The notes: generated from the sequence alone by a model not told the origin. A DNA stretch of 64,000 bases from Promethearchaeota archaeon (GCA_016839705.1 JAEOTR010000044.1:1-64000), one strand, 5' to 3'; positions 16,571-28,400 are shown, counted from the first letter of the stretch. Numbers and translations are program-made.

Positions 16571-19351
16571 TTAATTAGTGCCAATTTTAAAAGTTGCTAT
16601 TACATGAGGTTCCAATAAAATATTTAAATTATTTTTACTAAAACTAATGATTTTCGCTTTAATTTCGTTTCTAGGATCTTCCTCGAGGAGATTTACAATT
16701 TTTACACTTTTTATAGAAATATCTCTGAAAAAAGTTAGTTTTGTTTCTTGGGAAATAGATGATATATTGTATACTCTGAGAATTAAACAATTTCCCACTT
16801 CAGCCTTTTTCAATGCACTTAAAATCACACTTTTATTATCTATTTCAAGAAAACTAAGCACAGGTGGAAGATATGGTTCTAAAGTTAAGGATTTTGAATT
16901 ATTAAAATAAGATATAATCCCGGATGGTCTTAACATCACTTTATCTGGAACTCTAATAGGACTTTGTGCCATATTAGGAAAAAATGCTTTGAGGGGATTA
17001 TTAAATTCTTTTCCTCTTTGATGTATCTCCGATTCTAACCAATTTGATTTTAAAGAGGTGGTGAGTGACAATTCAAAAAAGTATTCTCCAAGACACTGAG
17101 CACCTGGAGTACTATATCCTGGACCTGCATGGGACATTCTGTTCACAAAATCATCACGAGATAACCATTCAACACATCTCAGAAGAGTAATTGCAAAGAT
17201 TATTTTATTATCATCATTAATAATCGCTTCATATTCGGGTATTCCTTTATTAAGTACAGCGAAAGTTCTCGAACCGTCGTTAATAGATATGAAGTCTTTT
17301 TGATGATTAGTTGGTAATGGTTTTTGGACCCAACCCTCTGCATTAGGTAGTTTCACACTCCTTGGAACAACATAAAAATGACCATCAGCATAAACTTTAT
17401 CTGATTTTATTTTTGTGGGAAATAAAACACGAATTCGATGATCTTTACTATTGTTGTTTAACTCAATCTTGAAATCAATTCTTTTTATACTTTTATATAA
17501 GGAAATAAATAACGTTATCTTATTATCAACGAGCCAATCTTCTCTATTATATCGGTCTTCGGTAAGTGAGTTGGGAAGCTTTAAGTTTAATCTTAGTTTA
17601 AAGGTTTTCTGAGTTGGACCATCTACATATATAGATCGTTCAAAAACGGCAGCATCTTCAGATTTGAAAACTAAATCTGTTTGATTCTCTCTTGGGCCTG
17701 AAAAATCATACTCATCACCCCAATCTCCCATATCTTCAAATTCACAAATATTTTCAAATGTTATCCCTGCCTCCTTGTCAATGACATTAATTAAACCATT
17801 TTCGTTAATTTCAACTTTATAAAAATCATTTTCTAAGAAGTTTCTGGTAATTTTAAAGTTCTTGTCCTCAGTTTCAAATTCAATGGTGGGTTTTTCCGGG
17901 ATAAGGAAATACGTTTTATAACCACATGCGGGTACTTCTGCATTAAACGTAAAATAATGGCTCACACCCTGTTTTCGTTGAAATCTGGAATCCTCTTTAG
18001 TTAAATAATATTGATATTCAATATTTTTACCATCATAATCAATAATTTTTATTTCATGAGGAAAATCTTCACCCTTAGTTTTACGTGAAATTGTATTAAA
18101 TCCCACTATATCTTTTCGTTTCCAAGGAAGGGGATTATATATTAGTAAGATTTCAGCTTCCTTATTTTCATTAGTAATATTGATACGATTTATTAAATGA
18201 ATAAATGAGTTTTTATATACTTCATTGGCAATTTGCTCTGACCAATCAAATCTTACAATCATCTCGTCGTGAACTTGGTCAATGCTACAACCACAAATAC
18301 TATCATGTGGTGCATTTTTCTGCAACCATTTTATACCTGTTAAAATGTAATCTTTTGGATATATAAAACTTCCATATTTATCGAGTACCCAAGTCATTGC
18401 AGATATTGGTTCAGTATATTTCTCATATAAATACTCAATTGCTGTATTTCTTTGTTTTATCCACATTCGCGCCGAAAGTACACCAGATAAGAGATGTGAG
18501 TATTTCCCTCCCCTTAATTCACCTTGATATTCATTTAAATCTATCTTTGATTCAATCACTTTATTTACATAATACTCAAAATCTGCTTGTTCTAGAAGAG
18601 TTTCAGGATGTAATTTATTCCATTGATGGACTATCTTTGGAATTTCTGGACTTGCTTCTTCATGATCAATTCCGTTATTTAACAAAACAATAGGTGTTGC
18701 TATGTATTTTTCAAATTTTGAGATGATGTTTCTAATTTTTCGTAATGCTGGTTTGAATTCACCTTCTATTGATTTAGTGTTCAAATATGCTAAGTTATGG
18801 TAAGTTAAAATTAAATGTATCCCCAATACGGTTGCTGCTCTACCTGGTGAATTCCATAAAAATTCCATTTTTAGCTTATTTTCTTCAAATTCGCTACCAA
18901 ATCCTCTCATAAACAAAATTGACGGGATTTCAAAACCACTTATGATCTGGGGTAGTTGTGCAACATGTCCAAATGGATCAGGTATATATCCTGCCTTCAT
19001 TACTCTCCCAAATTTTCTACTAATTTGATGGCCGATCATAAGATTCCTAATTAAGGACTCACCACTCACCAGAAATTCATCAGGTAGTATATACATTGGA
19101 CCAATAGAGAGTCTTCCCTGTGTAACATATTTTTTTATCTCATCTTCTTTTTCAGGGCGTACTTCTAAATAATCCTCTAAGGGAATAGTTTGGCCATCTA
19201 ACGTGAAATTAAGGTAATTGGGGTCATTTTTAAGAATATTTAATAATTTATCCATCAAGATTACAAGCCTAGCTCGGAATTCTTGAAAAGGAAGGTACCA
19301 TTCTCTATCCCAATGAGTTTCTGGAACGATTATTATGTGATTTGCTTTCAT
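16571..19351 (-). CDS. Alpha-mannosidase, glycoside hydrolase family 38
   Basis: A 926-residue GH38 enzyme that would remove alpha-mannosyl residues from glycans. The opening IIVPETHWDREWYLPFQEF carries the zinc-binding His-X-Asp; the nucleophile Asp is in GYIPDPFGHVAQLPQ near residue 145; NAPHDSICGCSIDQVHDEM supplies further active-site residues. The beta-sandwich C-terminal half, with MSHAGPGYSTPGAQCLGEY, completes the family architecture. There is no signal peptide, so it is probably cytosolic. ATG at 19351 is the start. It lies on the same strand as the following phosphodiesterase gene, and with the GH4 and sugar-symporter genes further on suggests glycan use or glycoprotein turnover. Confidence 0.93.
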   Translation of the reverse strand: MKANHIIIVPETHWDREWYLPFQEFRARLVILMDKLLNILKNDPNYLNFTLDGQTIPLEDYLEVRPEKEDEIKKYVTQGRLSIGPMYILPDEFLVSGESLIRNLMIGHQISRKFGRVMKAGYIPDPFGHVAQLPQIISGFEIPSILFMRGFGSEFEENKLKMEFLWNSPGRAATVLGIHLILTYHNLAYLNTKSIEGEFKPALRKIRNIISKFEKYIATPIVLLNNGIDHEEASPEIPKIVHQWNKLHPETLLEQADFEYYVNKVIESKIDLNEYQGELRGGKYSHLLSGVLSARMWIKQRNTAIEYLYEKYTEPISAMTWVLDKYGSFIYPKDYILTGIKWLQKNAPHDSICGCSIDQVHDEMIVRFDWSEQIANEVYKNSFIHLINRINITNENKEAEILLIYNPLPWKRKDIVGFNTISRKTKGEDFPHEIKIIDYDGKNIEYQYYLTKEDSRFQRKQGVSHYFTFNAEVPACGYKTYFLIPEKPTIEFETEDKNFKITRNFLENDFYKVEINENGLINVIDKEAGITFENICEFEDMGDWGDEYDFSGPRENQTDLVFKSEDAAVFERSIYVDGPTQKTFKLRLNLKLPNSLTEDRYNREDWLVDNKITLFISLYKSIKRIDFKIELNNNSKDHRIRVLFPTKIKSDKVYADGHFYVVPRSVKLPNAEGWVQKPLPTNHQKDFISINDGSRTFAVLNKGIPEYEAIINDDNKIIFAITLLRCVEWLSRDDFVNRMSHAGPGYSTPGAQCLGEYFFELSLTTSLKSNWLESEIHQRGKEFNNPLKAFFPNMAQSPIRVPDKVMLRPSGIISYFNNSKSLTLEPYLPPVLSFLEIDNKSVILSALKKAEVGNCLILRVYNISSISQETKLTFFRDISIKSVKIVNLLEEDPRNEIKAKIISFSKNNLNILLEPHVIATFKIGTN

Positions 19352-19491
19352 ATTGAATATAACCTATAATAACTTAGTATTTTCTTCTTAATATTTATTA
19401 AAGATTTAAATATAATTTATTTTTTACACTAAAACTTGAAATAATTGTCTAAAAGATATAGTATTAAAACCAAAGAGAGGGTATTTTAAAA

Positions 19492-21012
19492 TCATTTTAA
19501 TATGGATTTGCCTACAACGCTTGGGTGTGGTTTGATCCCTAATAAGTTCAAAAGAGTTGGAACCATATCTGTTGTTTTACAATATGTTAATTCCATTTGT
19601 GGAATTTCAGAGGAACCACCGATAATGAATGGAACTACCATTGATTCTCTAAGTCCATTATCATGAGAATATGGCGTTCTTCCAACTGTTTTTCCATGTT
19701 CATAATTGAAGTAATGAGTTCCTAAGGTTGAGATTATAATATCACACGATCTAGGATTTTTGAAATAACGGGGGATTTGATCTATAATCATTGGAAAATT
19801 AATGTGATTTGTAGCTTCTAACCATTCTTCAATTGTATGGAATTTATTATCAAGAGCTTTAGCTGATTTTTCATTTTGATAATATCCATAAAAATCATTT
19901 CCATCAAAAATATATCTTGATTTTTGTTCCTTACCAAAACCTTGATATTCTATCAGTCCACTCATTCTTTTTTCTGAATCTTTCTCTTGATACTCAATAT
20001 GGATTATTCCTTTTTCAGGTTTATTATTATCTTCTCTATAATACATATACTTAACTCCTGGAATTTCCCACAGTGTCTCGATAAGATTCAATTTTTCTTT
20101 TCCAATACCACTCGTTTCAAATTTTTGTAGCTGTTGAAGGGAAGGATGATGGTGCCATGTCTCTCCCGGAAAATTAAAAAAGCCAACTGAACCAAAAACA
20201 CAATCGAAATCTCCAATCCCTTTTTCAGGAATATAAGGTTTCAACCCTTTTTGTTGAAAAAAAGGTTCCAGATCAAAATGTTCTTTTCCTTTATAATTAC
20301 CATGGTCCGTAATTATACCGATTGCTGTAGAATCGTAATATCCTGTCTTTTTCAATGTATTCAATAAAGCTCCTAGATATCTATCACAATCAATTATGAG
20401 ATTGATATATTCAGAATCATTAAATCCGTTTTTATGCATAATATCATCCGTTTGGAAAACATAACCTATACTTATTATAGGAACTTCGTTATTTGGAAAA
20501 TACTTCCGAGGATGTTCAAAAGCATCTTCGATATTTTTGAAGATACCCTCTACATCAAAAACATTTTTTCCAACATCAAATACGGCCCCACGAAATAAGA
20601 AGCAACTAGAGCTTAAGGTATTTCCTTGCGGTGCTTGTTCAAAAATGGTTTTGACGTTTTTACCAACATCTTTATTTATTTTTAATAACTGCGATCTATC
20701 CCCATAATTACGAATAAAAGGCCTTTTTTTACTCGTTGATGGAGGATCCATTCTATCTAACCAATGATACATTGGAACCGCGTTTCCTTCTTTCGGATAA
20801 TATCCGGAATAGGAACCAGTAACTATATTGCCATAACAAGGAAAAGTAATAGCGGGATAAGAAGTAATACAATTTAAGCACTTTACACCATTTTCTGTAA
20901 TTTGTGCAATATTTGGAAGCTTTCCCTCATTCATCAAACCAAATAAAAGTTCAGCACGAATATCATCAAAGATTATTAGGATAGCTTGGTTAACTTTAGC
21001 ACTACGACTCAT
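19492..21012 (-). CDS. Type I phosphodiesterase/nucleotide pyrophosphatase (alkaline phosphatase superfamily)
   Basis: A 506-residue metal-dependent phospho-/sulpho-hydrolase fold. Metal site residues are visible in LIIFDDIRAE (first Asp), the Thr nucleophile in SYPAITFPCYGNIVTG, GIITDHGNYKGKEH (Asp-His) and the C-terminal GTHYFNYEHGKTVGRTPYSH (His). No signal peptide or membrane helix is seen. The family includes nucleotide pyrophosphatases, phosphoglycerate mutase-like enzymes and phosphonate or phospholipid hydrolases, and the sequence does not settle the substrate. It sits just upstream of the GH38 gene on the same strand (140 bases). Confidence 0.82.
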   Translation of the reverse strand: MSRSAKVNQAILIIFDDIRAELLFGLMNEGKLPNIAQITENGVKCLNCITSYPAITFPCYGNIVTGSYSGYYPKEGNAVPMYHWLDRMDPPSTSKKRPFIRNYGDRSQLLKINKDVGKNVKTIFEQAPQGNTLSSSCFLFRGAVFDVGKNVFDVEGIFKNIEDAFEHPRKYFPNNEVPIISIGYVFQTDDIMHKNGFNDSEYINLIIDCDRYLGALLNTLKKTGYYDSTAIGIITDHGNYKGKEHFDLEPFFQQKGLKPYIPEKGIGDFDCVFGSVGFFNFPGETWHHHPSLQQLQKFETSGIGKEKLNLIETLWEIPGVKYMYYREDNNKPEKGIIHIEYQEKDSEKRMSGLIEYQGFGKEQKSRYIFDGNDFYGYYQNEKSAKALDNKFHTIEEWLEATNHINFPMIIDQIPRYFKNPRSCDIIISTLGTHYFNYEHGKTVGRTPYSHDNGLRESMVVPFIIGGSSEIPQMELTYCKTTDMVPTLLNLLGIKPHPSVVGKSILK

Positions 21013-21131
21013 ATTTATCTAATAATTGATAGTAATTTATATAAATTTTAAATAAAATATTGTTGTATAGAATTAGAATTTTTAATTTTTAAAAATTGAG
21101 AAAAAATCATATCAACCTCAATTAACTAATA

Positions 21132-22211
21132 ATGGAGACAAATCACACAATATTTTTCAAAGATTCATCGGATATGAGTGAGTTACAATCTAATTCTATA
21201 GATTTAATGATAACATCTCCACCTTACCCCATGATAGAGATGTGGGATACATTGTTTTCCTCTTTAAATGATGATATAAAACAGGCACTTGAAAAAGGGG
21301 ATGGGAAAAAAGCATTTAATTTAATGCATGAAGAATTAGATAAAGTATGGAGTGAAGTTGCACGTGTTTTAAAGATTGGGGGAATAGCGTGCATTAATAT
21401 TGGTGATGCTACAAGAAAGATTGGAAAGAGTTTTCAATTATATCCAAATCATGTTAAATTAACTACTTCTTTCCAGAACAATGGATTCATAGAATTGCCA
21501 TCTATTTTATGGAGAAAACCGACAAATAGCCCAAATAAATTCTTAGGGTCTGGTATGTTGCCTCCTAATGCATACATAACTCTCGAACATGAATATATTT
21601 TGATTTTTAGGAAAGGAGATATAAAAAAAATGTTCCCACCAAAATCAGAAAATAGATATAATAGTGCCTTTTTTTGGGAAGAGCGAAATAAATGGTTTAC
21701 AGACGTCTGGGAGGATATAAAAGGAGTTTCGCAGAATTTGATTAATAATACCAATGATAAGAATAATACAAGGGAACGATCAGCAGCTTTCCCTTTAGAA
21801 TTACCATATCGCTTAATTAATATGTTTTCAGTATATGAAGATAAAATCTTAGATCCATTTTGGGGAACAGGAACCACAACCTTAGCTGCAATGATCTCTA
21901 CTAGAAATTCAATTGGATTTGAGCTTAATTCTGGATTTATGAAAGTATTTAGAGGAAATTTAAATAATCTAAAAGAGTTGAATATAGCAATAATTAAGAG
22001 TAGATTGAATCGACATCTGAATTTCATTAAAAAATATAAGATGAAAGATAAAGATGTTAAATACAATGCTATTTATTACAATTTTCCTGTTATCACTCAA
22101 CAAGAAAGAGATATATTATTTTACATCATAAAAGAGTATCGAGAAGGAATTAACCATTTTACGCTTGATCATAAGCAATTTGAATTTGAATCAGAAAATA
22201 AAATTAGCTAA
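21132..22211 (+). CDS. DNA methyltransferase (N4-cytosine/N6-adenine type), orphan
   Basis: A 359-residue amino-methyltransferase with permuted (beta-class) order. The catalytic motif IV is ITSPPYPMIEMWD near the N-terminus and the AdoMet-binding motif I comes late as DPFWGTGTTTLAAM, followed by GFELNSGF. A target-recognition stretch lies between them. The TSPPY form of motif IV is commonest among N4-cytosine enzymes, with N6-adenine enzymes also possible. No restriction endonuclease is adjacent, so this may act in genome marking rather than defence. It is divergent from the phosphodiesterase gene and converges with the coiled-coil gene. Confidence 0.88.
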   Translation: METNHTIFFKDSSDMSELQSNSIDLMITSPPYPMIEMWDTLFSSLNDDIKQALEKGDGKKAFNLMHEELDKVWSEVARVLKIGGIACINIGDATRKIGKSFQLYPNHVKLTTSFQNNGFIELPSILWRKPTNSPNKFLGSGMLPPNAYITLEHEYILIFRKGDIKKMFPPKSENRYNSAFFWEERNKWFTDVWEDIKGVSQNLINNTNDKNNTRERSAAFPLELPYRLINMFSVYEDKILDPFWGTGTTTLAAMISTRNSIGFELNSGFMKVFRGNLNNLKELNIAIIKSRLNRHLNFIKKYKMKDKDVKYNAIYYNFPVITQQERDILFYIIKEYREGINHFTLDHKQFEFESENKIS

Positions 22212-22240
22212 TCAATACTAATAGAGTGATTCTAATAATA

Positions 22241-22957
22241 CTATTTTTTTTTTTTAACTTTTTTCTTCATCAAGAGGTTATTCAGTTCCTCGATTTTTTG
22301 ATCTTTTATTTTGTTTTGTATCCCCAATACATCAAGTTTTCTTATTAATTTTTCATTTTCATTTTTTAGTATTTCTAATTCATTATTTTTAGAATCGATG
22401 ATTTTTGTTTGTTCATCTATTTGGGCTTGTAGAGAATATGCCATCCTTCGTTCTATAGCCTCTTCCTTTTTTTTTAATTTAGTATCAAATTCAGAAACAT
22501 CTATCGATTCTTTTTTTAATTGGTCTATTAACAACTTGTATTTATTTACTTTATCCTGTAACTCATTCACAAGGACTTCTAATGGGGGTTTAGATCTTAA
22601 ATTTTCGATTCTAATAACTGATGAATCAGGATTGTTTGCTCTTTCATTTTCTAACTGTTGTTGCAATTGAGTTTTTTCCTTTCTTAAAAAACCCATTCTG
22701 TCTTTTAAATCTCTAATTTCCTCATCTTTTTCCCTAAGTTTGAGAGTCATTTTAGACTCAGCTGCTTGTCCCTTTTTCCCTTTTTTTTTATCATCTGGAA
22801 CAATTTGCTCTAATTGTATGACCTGAGCTTCAAGTTGTTCAAGTTTGTAGAGATATTCGATGATTTCATTGTCTTTTTTATCCAATTCTGTTTCTAAACT
22901 TTCAATTCGTTTTCTTAATGTATCTATTTCAATATTCATGTCATTATTTGTATCCAA
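22241..22957 (-). CDS. Coiled-coil protein of unknown function
   Basis: A 238-residue highly charged protein with nearly continuous heptads: residues 5-50 (IDTLRKRIESLETELDKKDNEI), a break with KKGKKGQAAES near 65, and a second long coil to the C-terminus, which ends in a basic tail (KKKVKKKK). No enzymatic motif, signal or membrane segment is present. It resembles structural or scaffold coiled coils only in a general way. It lies between an orphan methyltransferase (convergent) and the dual-GTPase gene (same strand, downstream of it). Confidence 0.7.
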   Translation of the reverse strand: MDTNNDMNIEIDTLRKRIESLETELDKKDNEIIEYLYKLEQLEAQVIQLEQIVPDDKKKGKKGQAAESKMTLKLREKDEEIRDLKDRMGFLRKEKTQLQQQLENERANNPDSSVIRIENLRSKPPLEVLVNELQDKVNKYKLLIDQLKKESIDVSEFDTKLKKKEEAIERRMAYSLQAQIDEQTKIIDSKNNELEILKNENEKLIRKLDVLGIQNKIKDQKIEELNNLLMKKKVKKKK

Positions 22958-23111
22958 TATTATCCCTTTTATATTAAGATTTATAGAATCATGAAGTTCT
23001 GATTTAATAAAATAATACTATTACTTCTATTAAAATTTAGTTGAGATAATTCATAAATAATAATTTAAGGAATTGGATGAGATAAAAAATCTGTCCCCTA
23101 AAGTATTTGCT

Positions 23112-25115
23112 TTAAGCAACAGATTCTAAGAACCTGTAAGCGATATATAAAAACAATTCATTTACATTTTCTCCTGTTTTAGCAGAGGTGAGAATATAAT
23201 GAAAGCCAAGGAGATTGGCAATCCTTTTTATTTCTTCTTCACTGATACATATTTTATCCTCTAAATCAGACTTATTTGCAACAATTATAACATTCAATTC
23301 CTCCCCTATATACCTAGATATTTCATCATACCACTTTTGTATAGATTTAAGACTACCAGGTCTGGTCCGATCTACAACAATAAAAGCAGCATTAGATCCT
23401 CCATAAAATCTTTTTCGAAAAGGGGTCATTTGTGTTATTTGTCCTCCAATATCCCAAATCGCAAAATTTATCTTTGTATTTTTTGCTAAATCAATGGTTT
23501 TTTTTGAGATCTTTACTCCAACGGTACTATGATATGTGTCTTTGAAGAGGTTCTCTACAAATCTAAATATTAAGGAAGTTTTTCCTACTTCATAATCTCC
23601 TATTAATATTAATTTTAAAGAGTAATCTCCTGTAGGAATCTTTCCATCTTTAGTTTTAGAGAGGATTTTTATTATATCTGGGATTTGAAGAGATACATTT
23701 TCATTACCTGCAAGCAGCATTTCAATTTTACCGGCTATATGTTCAGAATATACTCTTAATTCAGTATCAGTGCTTGAAAGATCCGAAATAGTTAGCAATA
23801 TTGATTTTAAACCCATTGAACAATATGCAAACTTTTTATTGCCAATTGTAGTAATATTAAAAAAACTGGTTTGTTCTACGAATTCTTTTTTAATTCTATC
23901 TATATAACTATCAACAGATGCAGCTATCGCTCCTACCACGTTTTCATCTTCCGTATCTCCTTTTTTCTCTGAAGTGATAATTAATCCCTCTCGGTCACAG
24001 ATTGTAATTGCTATAACACCTTCAATTTCATTCATAAAATTCTTTAGTATCATTTTTAAACGAGTTTCTAAGAATGAGAGATTTTTACTTGAAGATTCCT
24101 GAGTAACACCCCTTATTTTAGCAGTGGATTGAAGATCAAGTGATTCGATTTCTCTTATACCTTCTTTTAACTTTAATTGCATTTTATAGAACGGTTCTAC
24201 ATTATCTCCAAGCTTTAAAGAAAGATTAATAATTTCATCAAATAGAGTTTCTAAATGTTCATAGTTCTCGTCCTTCATATTCTTTTCTAATTCTTCAATC
24301 AATCTTTTTTTTTCAAAAAACATATTGATCATGGGTGAAATATCATTCTTCATTTCTAGAATTTCTGATATCATTAGAACCAATTTCTCTCGGTTTTGAG
24401 GGTCTGTAGCAATAATCGAATAGGAATTTAAACCTAAAACTTCTTTGATTTTTGATATATCAACTGTATTCTCTAAATCTTGTTTATTTCCTATTCCTGC
24501 AGTATAAGCATAAGGAACCTCTTCTTCAATTTTGCTCAAGAAGGATTTAGAGTTCTCTATATTTTTTTGAGTAGAATCCGTGATTAAAAGAATAACATCA
24601 CTTCCTCTAATAAAATTATTCCACAAAAAGCCTATTTTTTCATCACCAACAAAATTACGTAGAAGAAAGTATATTCTTCCGACTTTTAGAGTACCCTCCT
24701 CGCCCGATATGATCGGTTGACTTTCTATTGAGATCTCTTTTGACCTTAGAAGATTGAAAATCGTGTTTTTACCTACTCCGGAATATCCTATTAACGTTAT
24801 TATTGGGGGCATTCTATTCTGAACTAAGTAAATTAAATGATCGATTTTCTCAAGATGTTTTTCATCAGCGAAATCAAAAGAATTGGGCTTAATAAGATTA
24901 AAAAACTCTCTTTTAAAACGCCTTATCTCCTTTTCAATCTTATTAAGAGAATCCTGTATTGTGTTTATGAATAAAAAAAGGTAATTACTTTCAAATATAT
25001 ACGATACTCTAAATTTATAATAATCTTTATACTTAAAATCCTTTATTTCCCTTGAAATCGTATCTTCTATCATTGGATTTATCAAATTCTGGAAGGGTTC
25101 CTCTTCTAAAGACAA
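23112..25115 (-). CDS. Dual-GTPase protein: degenerate Arf-like domain + roadblock/LC7 + Rab-like GTPase
   Basis: 667 residues. An N-terminal GTPase-like domain (~104-250) has GYSGVGKNT, where a normal P-loop has Ser/Thr after Lys, and NFVGD where Arf-type proteins have DxxGQ; GNKQDL remains. A charged linker is followed by a roadblock/LC7 domain (~345-475: IAITICDREGLIIT, YSEHIAGKIEMLL). The C-terminal Rab/Ras-like domain (496-667) has all five G motifs: GDYEVGKTS, TVGVKIS, WDIGGQ, ANKSDL and TSAKTG. There is no prenylation motif. So one domain looks catalytically impaired and the other active. The start is TTG 25115 (ATG 25073 is an alternative). It is divergent from the giant surface protein gene and shares the roadblock-Ras part with 42720-43706. 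Confidence 0.88.
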   Translation of the reverse strand: MSLEEEPFQNLINPMIEDTISREIKDFKYKDYYKFRVSYIFESNYLFLFINTIQDSLNKIEKEIRRFKREFFNLIKPNSFDFADEKHLEKIDHLIYLVQNRMPPIITLIGYSGVGKNTIFNLLRSKEISIESQPIISGEEGTLKVGRIYFLLRNFVGDEKIGFLWNNFIRGSDVILLITDSTQKNIENSKSFLSKIEEEVPYAYTAGIGNKQDLENTVDISKIKEVLGLNSYSIIATDPQNREKLVLMISEILEMKNDISPMINMFFEKKRLIEELEKNMKDENYEHLETLFDEIINLSLKLGDNVEPFYKMQLKLKEGIREIESLDLQSTAKIRGVTQESSSKNLSFLETRLKMILKNFMNEIEGVIAITICDREGLIITSEKKGDTEDENVVGAIAASVDSYIDRIKKEFVEQTSFFNITTIGNKKFAYCSMGLKSILLTISDLSSTDTELRVYSEHIAGKIEMLLAGNENVSLQIPDIIKILSKTKDGKIPTGDYSLKLILIGDYEVGKTSLIFRFVENLFKDTYHSTVGVKISKKTIDLAKNTKINFAIWDIGGQITQMTPFRKRFYGGSNAAFIVVDRTRPGSLKSIQKWYDEISRYIGEELNVIIVANKSDLEDKICISEEEIKRIANLLGFHYILTSAKTGENVNELFLYIAYRFLESVA

Positions 25116-25410
25116 CCCGAATTGCTTTGTGTAAATTAGGGTCCTGTTTTGGTAAATAGATATTTTACGTAAAATAATTAAACACCAAAGAATCTCGATA
25201 TTAAAATGTTATAATAAATATTGTTCTTATATTAATCATATTGGATTTCTTTATTTATTTTTTCCGTAAGATACAGTTGAAACTTTCAATAAAAAAGAAT
25301 TTTTTATTAACTAGAAGGTGATCCTCTAAATATATATACATGTAATATCTATGTTTTTATTAAATTTAATTTATTAAAATTTAGCTTTTTAGAAAAGAGT
25401 TTAGTTTAGA

Positions 25411-28400
25411 ATGAAATTTTATAGAAAAACTTTAAAACGTAAACTGAAGTTATCTAGTATCCTATTATTTCTTCTAATTGTTCCAATTATCCTGAATGCA
25501 TCGCTATTTAATATATTTCATTTTAAAGAATTTAATGAAGAAGAAAACAGTTTTGATATCAAAGAAACCCCAAGATTAAATGCACCACCTAATGCAGATC
25601 ATTTTACTTCTTACAAAACAATTACAATAGATCATAATAAAGTTGCAGGATCAAGCACCTATCCTAATTTTCCTGTTTTTATTTCAATTACTGATCCTGA
25701 TTTAAAAACTGATGTTCAACCAGATGGGGATGATATTGCATTCTCTGTAGAAAATACTTGGGTAGATCATGAAATAGAGTTATTTGATCAAGCATTTAAT
25801 CCCACACATGCTCGATTGATGGCCTGGGTGCGAATTCCTAGTTTATCGGGTATTACTGATACAGTAATCAGAATGTATTATGGGAACTCTACCACAAGTT
25901 CGAGGCAAAACCCCGATGGAGTGTGGGAAAATAACTATAGAGGTGTCTGGCATTTAAATGAACAAATTGGTGGGTCAGATGCCATAATTGATTCAACCGC
26001 ATATTCAAATGACGGAACAGATATTAACAGTCCTAATCTAGGGCAGAATGGTCAGATTTATAACTCCATTGGTTTCACTGATGCTTCTGGTCAGAGAATC
26101 CAAGCTTCTGATGATTCAAGTTTAGATATATCCAACCAATTAACTGTGGAAGCATGGATAAATCCAACCGTTGTTTTTGAATGGTCAACTATCGTAAGTA
26201 AAATGGATGGAGCGTGGGGTAGTGGAGATGTATCCAATTTTGATATCTATGTTGCAATCAGCGATCTTGGAAATTTTTATATCGGACTGTCTAATCCTTC
26301 AGATATATGGGATGAATGGTATTCACCTGTCTCGGTTTCCACCGGTACATGGCAACATTTTGTCTTTACTTATCAAAGTTCGACATCAATGGGAAGAATT
26401 TTTGTAAACGGCGCTTTCATGAGTGAACACGATTTTGGTATCGGGACATTAGGTACAAATGGAAATCCCCTTTATATTGGCTTTAATAGAGGGTGGACAG
26501 GAGAAGTTTTTGATGGTTTAATTGATGAAGTTCGAATTTCCAGTATACCTCGTTCATCTGGATGGATAAATACAGAATACGTCAACCAAAATGATCCGGA
26601 TACATTTTATACAGTTGGAGCGGAACAAGTTGTATCTTCTGATCCTCCCAATGCTCATTACTTTACTTATTATAAAACAATCACTATTGATCAAACTCAG
26701 GTTGTTGGCTCAGGAAGTCATGTTAATTTTCCAGTTTTAATATCTTTTGTTGATAATGATTTGAAATATCACGCTCAACCTGATGGTGATGATATTGCTT
26801 TTTCTATCAGTGGAGATTGGTTGAATCATGAAATTGAGCTATTTGATCAATCTTATAGCAGCACACAAGCTCAACTAGTAGCCTGGGTACAGATTCCTTA
26901 TCTCTCTACTAGTAAAAATACAACATTTACAATGTATTATGGTAATTCAACTATGACCTCTCAAGAAAACCCTAGTGGTGTATGGAATTCTAATTATGTT
27001 GGTGTATGGCATTTAAATGAAAATCCTGGAGGAACTGTTTATGATAGTACTTCTTATAATAATGATGGTACTACTCTCGGATCAATGGATACTTCCGATT
27101 TAGTGTTATGTAAAGTTGGTAAAGGATATGAATTAGATGGTGTTAATGATATAATTAGTGTTTCTGATAGTACAAGTTTAGATACGGTAAATGATGAAGG
27201 GACATTATCTTTATGGTTAAATTGGGTTGATCCTTCAGCAGGAAGATATCAAAGAGTTATGACTACAAGCAATCGTTTTGAATTAAATCCCACTCCCCCT
27301 CCTACATACCTCCAAACTGATGGTTTTGAATGGGCGGTACAACCCGATGGTGATCATTTTTTCTACCCTTATGGGGGAAATAGTATCAATTATAACCTCG
27401 CCACGAATCCTTTTACAAATAATTATTGGCATTATGTAGTGGTAACACTTAAGTTTTCTACTAAAACCGTTAAAATTTACTTAGATGGGACTTCTTTGAG
27501 TTTTTCAATAGAAAATGTACCCTCACAGTGGTTAGTACTAGCTAATCTTGAAGATTGGCTGTGGGGTGGAGATACTGTTACCACCGGAAGTCAATTTGAA
27601 GGTAAATTTGATGAGATCCGTGTTTCCAACGTTGAACGTTCTGCTAATTGGATAACAACAGAATATAATAACCAATTTGACCCGAGTTTATTTTATACGG
27701 TGGGGAGTGAACAGCTTGTGTCTGAACAACCTTCTGATGTGGAAAATTTCAACTACTACAAAATAATTACTATTGACCATACAAAAGTGAATGGAACAGG
27801 TAGTCATCTAAATTTTCCTCTTCTTATCTCTATCCTCGATTCAGACTTGAAATACGACGTTCAAAATGATGGTGATGATATTGCCTTTTCAATGGATGGT
27901 AAATGGCTTGATCATCAAATAGAGCAATTTAATCAAAGTTATAGTGGTACTCATGCTCGATTAATCACATGGGTTCGTGTACCATTTTTATCAACTGCAT
28001 TTGAATCCCAAATTAGGATGTATTATGGCAATTCAACTATCAATTCACGGCAAAATCCCATGGGAGTATGGCTTTCTGATTATGCTGGAGTATGGCATTT
28101 AAATGAGGATCCATCCGGTGTTCCCCTCCAGATTAAAGATAGCGCTCTTCCTGCCAGTGATGGTGCAACTTACGGCAGTATGACTTCTTCAGATCAAGTT
28201 CCCGGAATTATTGGGGGTGCATTAGATTTCGATGGAGTTAATGATTATGTAGATTTTGGGAATCCTGGGGAAATGCAAATTACAGGTGAGATTACTGTCC
28301 AAGCTTGGCTTAAAGTCGATTATATTGGAAATGATTATTTAATAGTAAAATCGGGAGAACCTGGTTTTAGAGGGTGGGATATCAGTTTTGACGATGATCC

